From positions 1 through 54,199 of the IMG/VR virus record IMGVR_UViG_3300009034_000050: a DNA stretch of 54,199 bases; one strand, written 5' to 3'. A program made the position numbers and the translations under genes. Positions 22,630-32,039 of the stretch are shown piece by piece; within the stretch, counting starts at the first letter, position 1; every line of letters starts with the position of its first letter. The notes below the pieces were generated by a model, which saw only the letters and a list, made by a program, of their open reading frames with translations, did no database searches and was not told the origin of the DNA. This DNA is from a virus.

Positions 22630-23412
22630 ATGGCAGCAGCAAAGGAACTTTATATTGGCTCTGACAATTTGGTGTCATTGGAAGGACTGAAGAACCAGGA
22701 AACAGGTGCTTATGTAAATGATGCCACGGTTACTGTTTCCGTCTTTGAGCAGGTTGCCCTTCACCCTGACTGTTCAGAGCTCACCTTTACCAGTGGTGGT
22801 ACTGCTGAACTCGTAGTGGGAGATGTGGTTATAGGTGCTACGGGTGGTGCTACTGCTGAAGTGAAGTCTATTACACTGTCGGGAGGCACCTGGGCAGGAG
22901 GGGATGCTGCTGGACGGATGGAGATTATAAAGCAGCGCGGAATTTTTGAGGCAGAAAATCTAAATCAAAGGGATGGACAGGCTAATATTGCAACCATCGC
23001 TGCAGACTCTACCGGTGCCGAGTCAGCTAATGCAGGGAGTAAGACTAAGATACGGATGCGAGACCATGGCCTCAGGTCTATTGACTATGTTTATATACAA
23101 GGCAGTCAGGGTTACGATGGTGAATATGCAATTGATGCTGTAGAAGATGGGAAAATCACTATTCCGGCAGCCTACGTCGCCGAGAAGTTTACAGGTGATG
23201 AGCTTATCTATGTAGGCGTTGTCAGTGGGGTTAATATCTCCCTGAGTTATGTGGCTGCTTCTAATGGAAACTACCAGGGCATTCTGCCAGACACGATGAA
23301 AGCCTTAGCAGAGGCTGCGTGGTATTGGATTAAGGTTGTGGCGACTAAGGACACAACTAATTTGGTGGCTATGAAAAAGTATCAAGCAATCTTTTGTCAG
23401 AGTAATAAGTGA
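22630..23412 (+). CDS. Hypothetical virion-associated protein
   Basis: 260 residues, beta-rich. Contains SGGTAELVVGDVVIGATGG and a domain near residues 130-200 (MRDHGLRSIDYVYIQGSQGY with YDGEY and later FTGDELIYVG), a pattern seen in structural proteins of other phages. The 3' end overlaps the terminase start (TGATG). It may be a head decoration or adhesion component, but position before terL is unusual for head genes. Not assigned. Confidence 0.5.
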   Translation: MAAAKELYIGSDNLVSLEGLKNQETGAYVNDATVTVSVFEQVALHPDCSELTFTSGGTAELVVGDVVIGATGGATAEVKSITLSGGTWAGGDAAGRMEIIKQRGIFEAENLNQRDGQANIATIAADSTGAESANAGSKTKIRMRDHGLRSIDYVYIQGSQGYDGEYAIDAVEDGKITIPAAYVAEKFTGDELIYVGVVSGVNISLSYVAASNGNYQGILPDTMKALAEAAWYWIKVVATKDTTNLVAMKKYQAIFCQSNK

Positions 23413-24707
23413 TGTTGACGACTATGGAAATAAAGTGTGTGGGTGAGACAATTGCTTTGTATGAACCTCTTGCTGAGCCTCAGCGGGGCTTTCACAGGTC
23501 TCAGGCAGATATTCGGTGGCTATTTGGTGGTAATCAATCTAGCAAGACATATACCAATATGATGGATTTAGCTATGCTTGCCCTTAATATCCACCCCTTT
23601 TGTTCTACACCATGTGGAGTTCATTGGGCTTGCATCGAAAGTTGGGAGCAAGTGAGGGACATCCTTTGGGAAGAATATTTGAAGGAGTTTATTCCACGAC
23701 ATCAAGTCATATCTGTTTGGTATGGGCAAGATAAGGTTCCTCGAAAGGTATTCTTGAAGAACGGCCACTTGATAGAGTTCAAAGCATTCAATCAGGGTAG
23801 GGAGCTTTTCCAGGGTCGTGCAATAGATTCTTGCCACTGTGATGAGCAGTGTCACCACGACTTTCAGGGCATTTTTAATGAAATACAGGCAAGACTCCTA
23901 AAGGGGAAGGGCTTTCTTGCCTGGACTATGACCCCGATTATTCCGCAGCTGTTCTTGGAAGAAAGAATTGAGGATTTGCCGAAGACCGACGAGGTTTTCC
24001 ACGCAGACCTAAATAGTAACCGCATCAGCCAAGGTGGGTACATTTCGGACGAGCGAATTGACAGTATGATTGCTGAATGGCCCGAAGAAGTCCAGGCTAC
24101 TCGTATCAAGGGGCAGTTTGCAAGTTTTTATGGTGCAGTTTATAAGACGTTCAATAGGAGTATTCATACTATAAAGCCTTTTGAGATTCCAAAGGACTGG
24201 CCAAGATATAGGGGTTTCGATTTTGGGTTTACCAACCCATTTGTGTGTTTGTGGTTTACAAAGGATAAAGATGACAATTGGTACATCTACAGAGAATACT
24301 ACAGAGCAAAAACTAGTATTGGGGAGCATATTATTGCGGTGAGAAGGCTTAGCAAGGGTGAGTCTTATGTTGATTCATTTGCAGACCCAGAGAATGCAGG
24401 GGATAGGGCAGAGCTTCGCAAGGCGGGGATTATTAACAGACCTGCGAGAAAAGATATAGCCAAAGGGATCGAAGTGGTGCAAGGCAAACTTAAAGTGAAG
24501 CCGAATGGTAAGCCGAGCTTGTTTATTTTTGATACTTGTAGGAATACCTGCAAGGAGATAGCTATTTACCGGTATCCAGAGGGTACAAACCTTAAGAACC
24601 CAAAGGACATTCCTCTCCAAAAGGATGACCACACGGTTGATGTAGTTCGATACGTGCTCTATTCAACGGAGAAGCCCGCAAAGAAGGGAAGTATATATGT
24701 TGCCTAA
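23412..24707 (+). CDS. terL: Terminase large subunit
   Basis: 431 residues. ATPase motor: Walker A FGGNQSSKT near residue 40 and Walker B IDSCHCDEQ near residue 140. Nuclease domain: FDFGFTNPFVCLWF near residue 270, ADPENAGDRAEL near 325 and a final DDHTVDVVRYVLYS. It pumps DNA into the prohead and cuts concatemers. Its stop-start overlap with the previous gene gives tight coupling. The portal gene follows 15 nt later. Confidence 0.92.
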   Translation: MLTTMEIKCVGETIALYEPLAEPQRGFHRSQADIRWLFGGNQSSKTYTNMMDLAMLALNIHPFCSTPCGVHWACIESWEQVRDILWEEYLKEFIPRHQVISVWYGQDKVPRKVFLKNGHLIEFKAFNQGRELFQGRAIDSCHCDEQCHHDFQGIFNEIQARLLKGKGFLAWTMTPIIPQLFLEERIEDLPKTDEVFHADLNSNRISQGGYISDERIDSMIAEWPEEVQATRIKGQFASFYGAVYKTFNRSIHTIKPFEIPKDWPRYRGFDFGFTNPFVCLWFTKDKDDNWYIYREYYRAKTSIGEHIIAVRRLSKGESYVDSFADPENAGDRAELRKAGIINRPARKDIAKGIEVVQGKLKVKPNGKPSLFIFDTCRNTCKEIAIYRYPEGTNLKNPKDIPLQKDDHTVDVVRYVLYSTEKPAKKGSIYVA

Positions 24708-24722
24708 GGAAGTGAAACGAAT

Positions 24723-26060
24723 ATGACGGAAGAATCTAAAGCTAAGAAAAAAGGTAGAGTATTTGTTCAGACAAGCACAGGGAGGGTACTCCCTTTTCCA
24801 GAGCTGCGTAAAGCGGAGATACAGAAATCATCTCAGCAGGTTCAGCAGACTCAGCGGAAGCTCTTTGCAGATGATGTTATTACGCCACCTTACCCACCGG
24901 AGAGCTTCTTGGTGTTGTATGAATCTAATCCCGTTTTCTGGCGGTGTGTAAACCAATTGGCAATTGACGTGGCTGGTCTTGGTTGGTCATTACAATTGTG
25001 TGAGAATGCAAAGGAGGACAAGGCGGAGGCAGAAAGAATAAATGAGTTTTTGGAAAAGCCCAATTCCGGAGGGGAATACCTTAGAACCATCCTGAAGCAA
25101 CTTTTGATAGATTGGGGTACTATCGGATGGTTTGGGATAGAGGCAGTTCGGGATAACAAAGGAGGAGTTGCAGAAATATACCATATTCCCGCTCATACAT
25201 TTCGTATACATAAGTCAAAAGAAAAGTTCTGTCAAATCAGGAATAATAAAAAGGTGTGGTTCAAGAAGTTCGGGCTTGAGAAGGATATTTCTCCGAAGGA
25301 TGGTAAGGAAGGCAAGTTTAGTATTAAAACCCGTGCGAACGAATTGATATACTATAAGAACCACTATCCGAAGTCGGATCACTATGGTGCCCCAAATATT
25401 TTGCCAGCGGTGGGCGATGTCATAGGACTTATTGGTTTGCGGGATTATAACCTTGCCTTTTTTGAGAATTATGGAATACCTTCTGCTATTATCATTTTAG
25501 AAGGGGAGTGGGAAGCAGGGTCTGATAAGAAGATTTCAGAATTTCTTGAGAAGGAAATTAAGGGCAGTGAAAATGCTCACCGGACATTAGTTGTAAAACA
25601 GCAGGAGAATTGTGAATTCAAGTACACTCCCCTGGAGACTAAGGTAAAGGAGGGTAGTTTTAGATTGTATGAGCAGGTTCGCAGGGACCACATTCTAATC
25701 GCCTATTCTATGCCGCCGGAAAGGGTGGGGGTTAGGATGGTGGGTAAACTTGGTGGCAACGTCGCGGAGGAAGCTACTAAAATTTATGTACAGAGTGTTG
25801 TTGAACCCTTGCAGCTTGACCTGGAGTCTATTATAAACCAGCAACTGCTGCAGTCGGAAACATATAAGTTCAAATTTGAAGACATTGATTTGCGTAACTA
25901 TGCTGATGAGATTAAAAGAATGAACGAACAAATAGAGCACGGCACCCTAACCCCTAATGAGGCGCGCAATGAGCTTGGTTACAAATCCTATCCGGGTGGA
26001 GACAAGTTCTTTATGATGAGTAGTTTGATAGAAATAGGTGAAGCAGAGGAAGAAGAGTAA
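24723..26060 (+). CDS. Portal protein
   Basis: 445 residues, in the usual place after the terminase. Family-like features: PPYPPESFLVLYESNPVFWRC near residue 55, the GTIGWFGIEAVRD segment and IYHIPAHTFRI, then ELIYYKNHYPKSDHYGAPNI near residue 215. A C-terminal helical region follows with YSMPPERVGVRM and LTPNEARNELGY, the typical end of SPP1/PBSX-type portals. It forms the dodecameric ring through which DNA enters and leaves the head. The acidic end (EAEEEE) is unremarkable. Confidence 0.9.
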   Translation: MTEESKAKKKGRVFVQTSTGRVLPFPELRKAEIQKSSQQVQQTQRKLFADDVITPPYPPESFLVLYESNPVFWRCVNQLAIDVAGLGWSLQLCENAKEDKAEAERINEFLEKPNSGGEYLRTILKQLLIDWGTIGWFGIEAVRDNKGGVAEIYHIPAHTFRIHKSKEKFCQIRNNKKVWFKKFGLEKDISPKDGKEGKFSIKTRANELIYYKNHYPKSDHYGAPNILPAVGDVIGLIGLRDYNLAFFENYGIPSAIIILEGEWEAGSDKKISEFLEKEIKGSENAHRTLVVKQQENCEFKYTPLETKVKEGSFRLYEQVRRDHILIAYSMPPERVGVRMVGKLGGNVAEEATKIYVQSVVEPLQLDLESIINQQLLQSETYKFKFEDIDLRNYADEIKRMNEQIEHGTLTPNEARNELGYKSYPGGDKFFMMSSLIEIGEAEEEE

Positions 26061-26065
26061 GGTAG

Positions 26066-28351
26066 ATGCCAACAACTGCTAGAATAAAATCTAATCCAGT
26101 ACATGCCAAGCTGGATTGGCAGCTAAGGCTTAACGAGAAGGTCCTCTTGATGGCCCTCCGGAACTGGTTTGCTTCTACCACTAAGCAGATTCAGCTAGAC
26201 CTCAGAACAAAATTCCAGAAGGACATCACCTCAGACTTGACCAGCTGGGAAACCATCAGTGAGGAAGGGAAGGTGATGGTGAGACCGGCTACTTTAGATA
26301 TTGTAGATTCTGGAGGCAAAGCGGCTGATAAGGTTCTGAGGGCGAAGGTTCCCTTTGATAAGCTTAATCCTGAGGCCGTTAAAGCGGCTGACAAAATCTG
26401 TGCGGAGATGGTCCGAGAAGTTACAGGGGAGACTAAGAAGGCCCTTCGTTCTTACATCAGTGCAGGTATCAGAGAAGGCAAGTCGATGGACAGAATTGCC
26501 CGTGAGCTACGGCCTCTTGTGAGTTTAACTAAACACCAAACGGACTCTGTGGTTAACTATCGTAACTTGCTGCGTGAAAAGTCTCCGAGACTCCCCGAAA
26601 AGAGCGTCAACAAAAAAGTTGAGAGGTATGCTGCCAAGACGCAGCGCCGGCGTGTACAAACCATAGCCCGAACTGAAGCGGCTCGTGCACAGAACACCGG
26701 TTATGCCTTGTCAATGGGAGACATGGGAGTCGAGCAGTTAGAGTTTTCTGTAGCCTCTGGGTGTTGTAAGCTTTGTGAGTCGATGAACGAGCGGAAGTAT
26801 CCTCCGGAGAAGGCAGGAGCTGTTATTCCTGTACATCCCAACTGCCGCTGCTGCATGTTACCTGTGGTAGATGACGTCCCCACTTGTCGGGGGGAGAAAG
26901 GGGAGGTTGCAAAAAAGGCTTGTATACGTCCTAGCAATCTGCATGATGAGCAGGTAAAGGACTTGCTGAACAGGTTGGAGAGAGTCAAGGACCCCGCTGA
27001 AGGGAGGAAAGTACGCAGAGCTTTAAGGAGACTGGGGCATAAAGGAGGATTAAGAGCTGAGCCCACTGTCCCTACTGCTCCTAGGGTCAAACCTACAAGA
27101 CTTAAACCTTCTAAGCTGCCTCACGCTGTCACTGTAGATGAGGAGTACTGGCATGTTACTACCCAGGCAGCAGCTAAGAACATAAAGAAAGAAGGTTTTA
27201 AGATAATAGAGGCCGAGGTTGGAGGTAAGATTTACGGCAATGGTATTTATTTGGGAAGCTACGAGGATAAGAAGGCGCTGCAGTTCTATCAAAGTTTCAT
27301 TAGAGCCTCCAAACGAAAGGTGATGAAGGTCCCAGTCCGGGTTAATGGGCTATTGGAAGTGATGGTAAAACCCGCTCAGGAGTTTGGCAAGACTTGTGCA
27401 CAGGCGGCAAGGCACGCAGGACTTAACAAGCAGTACCAGCAAGCGAAGTCTCGGATCCTAGCCAAGAACAGGGAAATAAATCGCCGCTTGCAGAAGCAGC
27501 CTTTGATGAGTCGCAGGCTAGAGCAGGAGTGGCTGCGTCAACAAGGACTTCTGGAATACCCCGAAGGGGCTGCCCTACAAGAGGTACTAACTAAGAGGGG
27601 CTATAACGGTGTCAAGATAATTGCTAAAGGGAGGTTTACTACTGAGGTTGGAGGTAGTCAAGTAGTTGTTTATGACACTAAGATACTTAACGCGGGTATG
27701 AAGGGGTTAAAACGCAAGCCTCCCGTTGCCGTTGCTGAACCAGCCGCCCGGCCTAAAATGCTCTCTCATAAACTAAATGAGCCTAACTGGAAACAACAAG
27801 CAAAGTGGGAGGCCTCTCTGTCTAAAGAGGAACTAAAGGCTGTTAAGGCGTGGGGTAGGGGGATGGATGAGTTTTGGGAATTAAAATATGGACTAGTGGG
27901 AAAGAAACCTCCGCTGGAGGCAGATATAATACGTGAGTTGTCCTCAGAAGCTCGTAAAAAGCTAGTAGCGACCTTTAAGGGTGTGGTGGACAAGTCCCCC
28001 CTCTATAAGGGAGAAGTTTGGCGCGCTATGGGCCTGTCATCAAAGAAGACTTTGAACAAAAAGTTCGTCAGAAACAGGACAGTAACCTTTAATCATACAC
28101 AAAGTTCGTCGAGAGTTAAAAGAGTCACTTCGGATTTTATGGACTGGGCTGACATGGAAGGGGAAGTACCTGTTTTGCTAAAGGTTCAGACTAAGACTGG
28201 AACCTACATTGGTAAACACTCCTACCAAAAACAAGAGGAAGTGCTGTTACACCACGGCACAAAGTATAAAGTTAAAAGTGTAAAGGTTGCACAGGACCCT
28301 GAATTTTTCTTCGGGAATAAATATCATGAAGTTGCTTTAGTCGAGTTGTAG
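26066..28351 (+). CDS. MuF head protein fused to two ADP-ribosyltransferase-like domains
   Basis: 761 residues. Residues 190-275 carry the MuF core (RTEAARAQNTGY, then GCCKLCESMNERKYPP and HPNCRC). Residues 297-329 hold a module ending LRRLGHKGG that recurs in two early-strand proteins. Residues about 357-542 look like an ADP-ribosyltransferase: YWHVTT (H363), YGNGIYLG (Y395), closing GYNGVKII and GGSQVVVYD. Residues about 567-761 look like a second, exoenzyme-type domain with R653 (EVWRAMG), NHTQSSSR at 676-683 and Q723-E724-E725 before VLLHHGTKYKV. MuF proteins are internal head proteins, so the ART domains could be injected with the DNA and modify host proteins. Enzyme activity is unproven. 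Confidence 0.8.
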   Translation: MPTTARIKSNPVHAKLDWQLRLNEKVLLMALRNWFASTTKQIQLDLRTKFQKDITSDLTSWETISEEGKVMVRPATLDIVDSGGKAADKVLRAKVPFDKLNPEAVKAADKICAEMVREVTGETKKALRSYISAGIREGKSMDRIARELRPLVSLTKHQTDSVVNYRNLLREKSPRLPEKSVNKKVERYAAKTQRRRVQTIARTEAARAQNTGYALSMGDMGVEQLEFSVASGCCKLCESMNERKYPPEKAGAVIPVHPNCRCCMLPVVDDVPTCRGEKGEVAKKACIRPSNLHDEQVKDLLNRLERVKDPAEGRKVRRALRRLGHKGGLRAEPTVPTAPRVKPTRLKPSKLPHAVTVDEEYWHVTTQAAAKNIKKEGFKIIEAEVGGKIYGNGIYLGSYEDKKALQFYQSFIRASKRKVMKVPVRVNGLLEVMVKPAQEFGKTCAQAARHAGLNKQYQQAKSRILAKNREINRRLQKQPLMSRRLEQEWLRQQGLLEYPEGAALQEVLTKRGYNGVKIIAKGRFTTEVGGSQVVVYDTKILNAGMKGLKRKPPVAVAEPAARPKMLSHKLNEPNWKQQAKWEASLSKEELKAVKAWGRGMDEFWELKYGLVGKKPPLEADIIRELSSEARKKLVATFKGVVDKSPLYKGEVWRAMGLSSKKTLNKKFVRNRTVTFNHTQSSSRVKRVTSDFMDWADMEGEVPVLLKVQTKTGTYIGKHSYQKQEEVLLHHGTKYKVKSVKVAQDPEFFFGNKYHEVALVEL

Positions 28352-28353
28352 AG

Positions 28354-28461
28354 GTGAAAAGAAGAAAGAAAATTCCGAGACGTTTACGTCGGTGGCTAGG
28401 AGGAGTAGAAGATGTTAAGTTGGTTATTGCAAAACTTAGTAAGAAGGTAGCGCCTAAATAA
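28354..28461 (+). CDS. Tiny basic protein
   Basis: 35 residues, GTG start 2 nt after the previous stop. Strongly basic (KRRKKIPRRLRRWLGG) then an amphipathic helix (VEDVKLVIAKLSKKV). Too short to classify. It could be a packaged DNA-binding peptide or noise. Confidence 0.35.
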   Translation: MKRRKKIPRRLRRWLGGVEDVKLVIAKLSKKVAPK

Positions 28462-28497
28462 AAGAGCGAACGACATTAAAAGTGTAAGGGTATAGGC

Positions 28498-29895
28498 ATG
28501 AGGATAGAAGAAACGGATAAGGTTAAACTTGCCAAAGCGTACGACAAAGAGTTGCTTATCCTCAAGTTGAGGTTCACACAGGTCTGGGATAAGAGCTTTA
28601 GGGATAATAACGCTGCTGCAGTAGGGAGCCTGAGTCGGAATGCCTTTCTTAAGAAATACAGGCTGCTTTTAGGTGAGATGAATTCTCGTAAGTTGGAGCA
28701 CAGTACTAGTGCTATTGACAGGGCGGCCTTCAAGAAGGCAATGGCAGTAAACAAATTCGGCATCGATGTAACCGATTTTGAAGATGTGGTTGTTATGTCA
28801 AACTGTATTGTGGTTGATGCAGATTCCATAAATCTTGAAGAGGTTGAGTCTCTTGTAGAGAAACGACGTTCAGACCTCTCCGAAACGTTTGAACAGGAAG
28901 AGGAGAGGGAGAAGGCCTTTATACCTCTCTACGACCTTGTGCTGCGTGCAAGACAGGAAACGGTAAAGGTTGAGATACAGAAGCCCTATCCAAACGAGCA
29001 TTCAGCACGCTTACAAAGTCCAGACATGGCTCACATAAGAGTCAGGAGAACAAAGGGTGGCAAAGTGCAAGGTGTTACAGTGCCGGCAAGTATTAGTATT
29101 GTTTGGTATGTAGCATTAAAGAATGGCAAGGAAGTACCCATTCCACAGGCATTACGGTTCCCAACAAAAGATTGGACAGTGACTAAGGCGAAGAAGTGGT
29201 TGAGTGATAATGACATAACGTCTACGAAGTTTGAGCCGGCTACCAAGGTAGGTAAAGCCATCTGGAGTACAAAGTACATTAACAAGTTGCCGGATTCTGC
29301 GTTTCTGTACATTGAGTCTGGTGGTGAGAAAGATGACGAGGGCAAAACTAAGCCGAGAGGTCTGCGACACTTTCCTTACAAAGGAAGCGATGGTAAAATT
29401 GATTTGCCCCATCTGAGAAATGCAATAGCAAGAATACCTCAAAGCAAACTGTCTGGAAGTCTTAAGAATACACTTCAGGCAAAGGCAAGGAAGATTCTTG
29501 AAGAGATAAAGAAAGGAATAGTGTTTGAGAAATTTATTTCGGTGTATCCTGTCGATAAGGCGGACAAGGATGAGCACATAGTGTGTGGTGTTGTGTACGA
29601 GCCTGATGTAGTTGACGCTCAAGGTGATAAGGCCAACGAGGCTGAGATCCGTAAAGCTGCTCATCAGTTTATGGAGAAAGTTCAGACATTCAGGGTCAAT
29701 CACGAAGGTAAAAAGGTTAGGGTAAAAGTCCTTGAAAGCTATTTGGCTCCTATGGATTTTACAGTTGTAAATAAGTCTATTAAAAAGGGAAGTTGGGTGC
29801 TTACAGTTCGAGTGCTTGACAAGAAGATTTGGGAGACTGTAAAGTCTGGAGACCTTACAGGGTTTAGTATGGCTGGTTATGCCAAGGCCAGTTAA
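28498..29895 (+). CDS. XkdF-like capsid maturation protease
   Basis: 465 residues. The C-terminal third matches the XkdF group of prohead serine proteases: HIVCGVVYEPDVVDAQGDK, KAAHQFM, FRVNHEGKKV (candidate His) and the final GDLTGFSMAGYA (candidate Ser). Upstream are a long helical region, a segment with PYPNEHSARLQSP, and LPHLRNAIARIPQSK near residue 310, both of which recur in similar phage proteins. It would cleave scaffold and capsid precursors inside the prohead. The part of XkdF that normally follows seems to be in the next gene. Confidence 0.75.
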   Translation: MRIEETDKVKLAKAYDKELLILKLRFTQVWDKSFRDNNAAAVGSLSRNAFLKKYRLLLGEMNSRKLEHSTSAIDRAAFKKAMAVNKFGIDVTDFEDVVVMSNCIVVDADSINLEEVESLVEKRRSDLSETFEQEEEREKAFIPLYDLVLRARQETVKVEIQKPYPNEHSARLQSPDMAHIRVRRTKGGKVQGVTVPASISIVWYVALKNGKEVPIPQALRFPTKDWTVTKAKKWLSDNDITSTKFEPATKVGKAIWSTKYINKLPDSAFLYIESGGEKDDEGKTKPRGLRHFPYKGSDGKIDLPHLRNAIARIPQSKLSGSLKNTLQAKARKILEEIKKGIVFEKFISVYPVDKADKDEHIVCGVVYEPDVVDAQGDKANEAEIRKAAHQFMEKVQTFRVNHEGKKVRVKVLESYLAPMDFTVVNKSIKKGSWVLTVRVLDKKIWETVKSGDLTGFSMAGYAKAS

Positions 29896-29906
29896 GGAGA
29901 CGAGTT

Positions 29907-30842
29907 ATGGCAAAAGATGTACGTGAATTAGCTGACATTGAGCTTGCAGAAGTTTCCCTTGTAGGCAAGGCAGCAAACAAGAAGAAGTTTTTGTTTTTCA
30001 AGCAGGAAGGGAAATCGGCAACTGGGAAGAAGCTAAAAAAGAAAATCAATATTGTAATAGATAGCGACGGAACAATTGGTGGAACAAAGATAGCGGTGAA
30101 CAAGGATACACTCAAGAATTTGAGGGACTTCAGCTTCTCCTTTTGGGGAGGGAATGAGGATACATCAAGGGCAGTGTCCTGTTCTTATGCCAAGTTTGTT
30201 GAGACCGAAGATGGCTTTAGCCGTTCCGAAACTTTCTATCTTAGCAAAGGAGATTCCGATATGGAGCCTAAGGTAAAAGAGCAGTTGCAGAAGTATTTTG
30301 GAGAGGATGAAAAGGTTGATTTCGAAAAGGCGGAGGAGAGCGATGTTGTTGTCGAATCGCTTGAGACCGTCAACGAGTATCAGGAGGATTTTCCTGATGA
30401 CCTGAAGAAGGCTGTTGGTATTATTGCCAAGCAGGCCGGTATGTATGCTCCTCCAGTGGAGCCAGACAAGAGCGAGAGTATTAGTAAAGCTGGGGCAAAG
30501 TTCTCGAAGGAGACACTGACTAAGTTGCAGACCCTCATAGCAGCCGCGAAAGCCTTAGAGGAAGTCCTTCCCAAAGAGAAAGAGGAGACCGAAAAGGCTG
30601 ACGATGGTGGAAATGTTGAGTTGAGGAAGACCATTGATGGACTTACTAAGAAGCTCGAGGGACTTGAGAAGCAGGAGGACGACGAAGCCAAGAGTGAGCT
30701 TAAGAAGACTGTTAAGACACTTACGGAAAGGCTTGAAACTGTGGAGAAAGGAACTGGCGTAAGAAAGAGTGAAGACGGCCAGGACGATGAGGATGACAAC
30801 AAGGGTGAAAAGAAGTGGCCAAGTTTTTCAAAGCCAAGCTAA
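29907..30842 (+). CDS. Scaffold-like protein carrying the XkdF C-terminal motif
   Basis: 311 residues. The start contains LADIELAEVSLVGKAANKKK, which corresponds to the segment after the protease core in XkdF-type proteins. The rest is acidic and helical with coiled-coil patterns (GLTKKLEGLEKQED and KKTVKTLTERLETVEKG), as expected of a scaffold. It lies between the protease and the major capsid gene, the usual scaffold position, 12 nt after the protease stop. Acidic C-terminus (DGQDDEDDNKGEKK). Confidence 0.65.
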   Translation: MAKDVRELADIELAEVSLVGKAANKKKFLFFKQEGKSATGKKLKKKINIVIDSDGTIGGTKIAVNKDTLKNLRDFSFSFWGGNEDTSRAVSCSYAKFVETEDGFSRSETFYLSKGDSDMEPKVKEQLQKYFGEDEKVDFEKAEESDVVVESLETVNEYQEDFPDDLKKAVGIIAKQAGMYAPPVEPDKSESISKAGAKFSKETLTKLQTLIAAAKALEEVLPKEKEETEKADDGGNVELRKTIDGLTKKLEGLEKQEDDEAKSELKKTVKTLTERLETVEKGTGVRKSEDGQDDEDDNKGEKKWPSFSKPS

Positions 30843-30931
30843 GGTAAAAACCCTTAGGCTTAGGGAATAAAAGATACTTAAACTGAAGATGGTTTTGATT
30901 AACCTTCTACCTAAGTTAAGGAGATAGTCCT

Positions 30932-32020
30932 ATGAAGACGAATAAGCGTCTGCTGAGTAGAAAGCAGCAGATTGAGAAGATGATCAGCCTTCCTACAATC
31001 ACCTTGGCTGCTGAGGAGGCTGACAGGTTCCTTGACTACATTGTCGATGAGTCTGTTATGAAGAACAAGGCACGGTTCATCAAGATGAACAAGGCAGTTC
31101 AGAATATTCGTGCCTTGGGTTTGGGTACTGGTGACTTTTTGCATCCGGGCGATACGTTTAGCTCTTCGGAGTATAAAAAGACTTTGAGCCACAACAAAAT
31201 TGAGCTAATCAGCAAAAAGGTTCGTGGCTGCATTGCCATCTTTGATGACGACCTTGAGGACAACATTGAGGCCGATGCCTTTGCAGACCATTTGATGAAA
31301 ATGGTTGCCAAGAAGATTTCAAATGAGCTTGATATTGCCTACTGGATTGGTGACACTGGTTCTGGTAATGCCTTTGGTGATACAGACATCAGGAGCCTGT
31401 GGGACGGCTGGCGTTTTAGAATTGTCAATGGTGACACTGACGGGGATACTTATTACAATGACGTTTCCGGCGGTTCCACGGTACTGGACGCAACAGCTGA
31501 CTTCACAATTGCTGGTCGAATTGGTATGGTTGCAAACACTGCACCTTACCTTTGGGAGTTCAAGTATGACAAGCTTCTGTCTACCCTGCCTTCCAAGTAC
31601 AAAACTGCTGGGTTGGCTAACCTTTCATTCTACAACAGTGACAAGGTAACCCAGAATTACATTGAGGCTTTGGCGGCACGGTCAACCATATTGGGTGACG
31701 CAGCAATACTTGGTACGGCTGAACCCAAGTACGGTTTGGTGCCAATTACGTCCTGCCCCAATATGCCAACCGTAATGGCTGGTGACACTCAGGCAACAGA
31801 GGCGTGCACTGGTGGAGCTTATGCTGACTCTATTATCACTCCAAATGGCAACCTTGTCATTGGTATGCAAAGAGATATCAGAATTGAGTCACAAAGAGAA
31901 GCGGCAGATGAAGCTACCTACTGGTTCTACTCAATGAGATGTGTTCCTGCTATTGAGAATGTCAACGCCGTTGTGATGGCAAGGAAGTTGACCGTTACCG
32001 GGACGATGATTGAGGCATAA
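30932..32020 (+). CDS. Major capsid protein
   Basis: 362 residues, AAGGAGATAG before the ATG. Typical head-protein layout: helical N-terminus (RFLDYIVDESVMKNKARFIK), LGLGTGDFLHPGDTF, an E-loop-like stretch SKKVRGCIAIFDDDLEDNIE, the spine helix FADHLMKMVAKKISNELDIAYW, and late beta structure. This fits the HK97-fold capsid family by position and size, between scaffold and decoration genes. No obvious processing site is visible. Assembled under the control of the portal and scaffold genes just upstream. Confidence 0.85.
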   Translation: MKTNKRLLSRKQQIEKMISLPTITLAAEEADRFLDYIVDESVMKNKARFIKMNKAVQNIRALGLGTGDFLHPGDTFSSSEYKKTLSHNKIELISKKVRGCIAIFDDDLEDNIEADAFADHLMKMVAKKISNELDIAYWIGDTGSGNAFGDTDIRSLWDGWRFRIVNGDTDGDTYYNDVSGGSTVLDATADFTIAGRIGMVANTAPYLWEFKYDKLLSTLPSKYKTAGLANLSFYNSDKVTQNYIEALAARSTILGDAAILGTAEPKYGLVPITSCPNMPTVMAGDTQATEACTGGAYADSIITPNGNLVIGMQRDIRIESQREAADEATYWFYSMRCVPAIENVNAVVMARKLTVTGTMIEA

Positions 32021-32039
32021 AAGTTTGAAAGGTTGAATT

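Noticed and set aside
30380-30802. 140-codon Ser-rich open frame opposite the scaffold gene
   Set aside because: The composition (long Ser runs) mirrors the acidic Glu/Lys repeats of the scaffold on the other strand.
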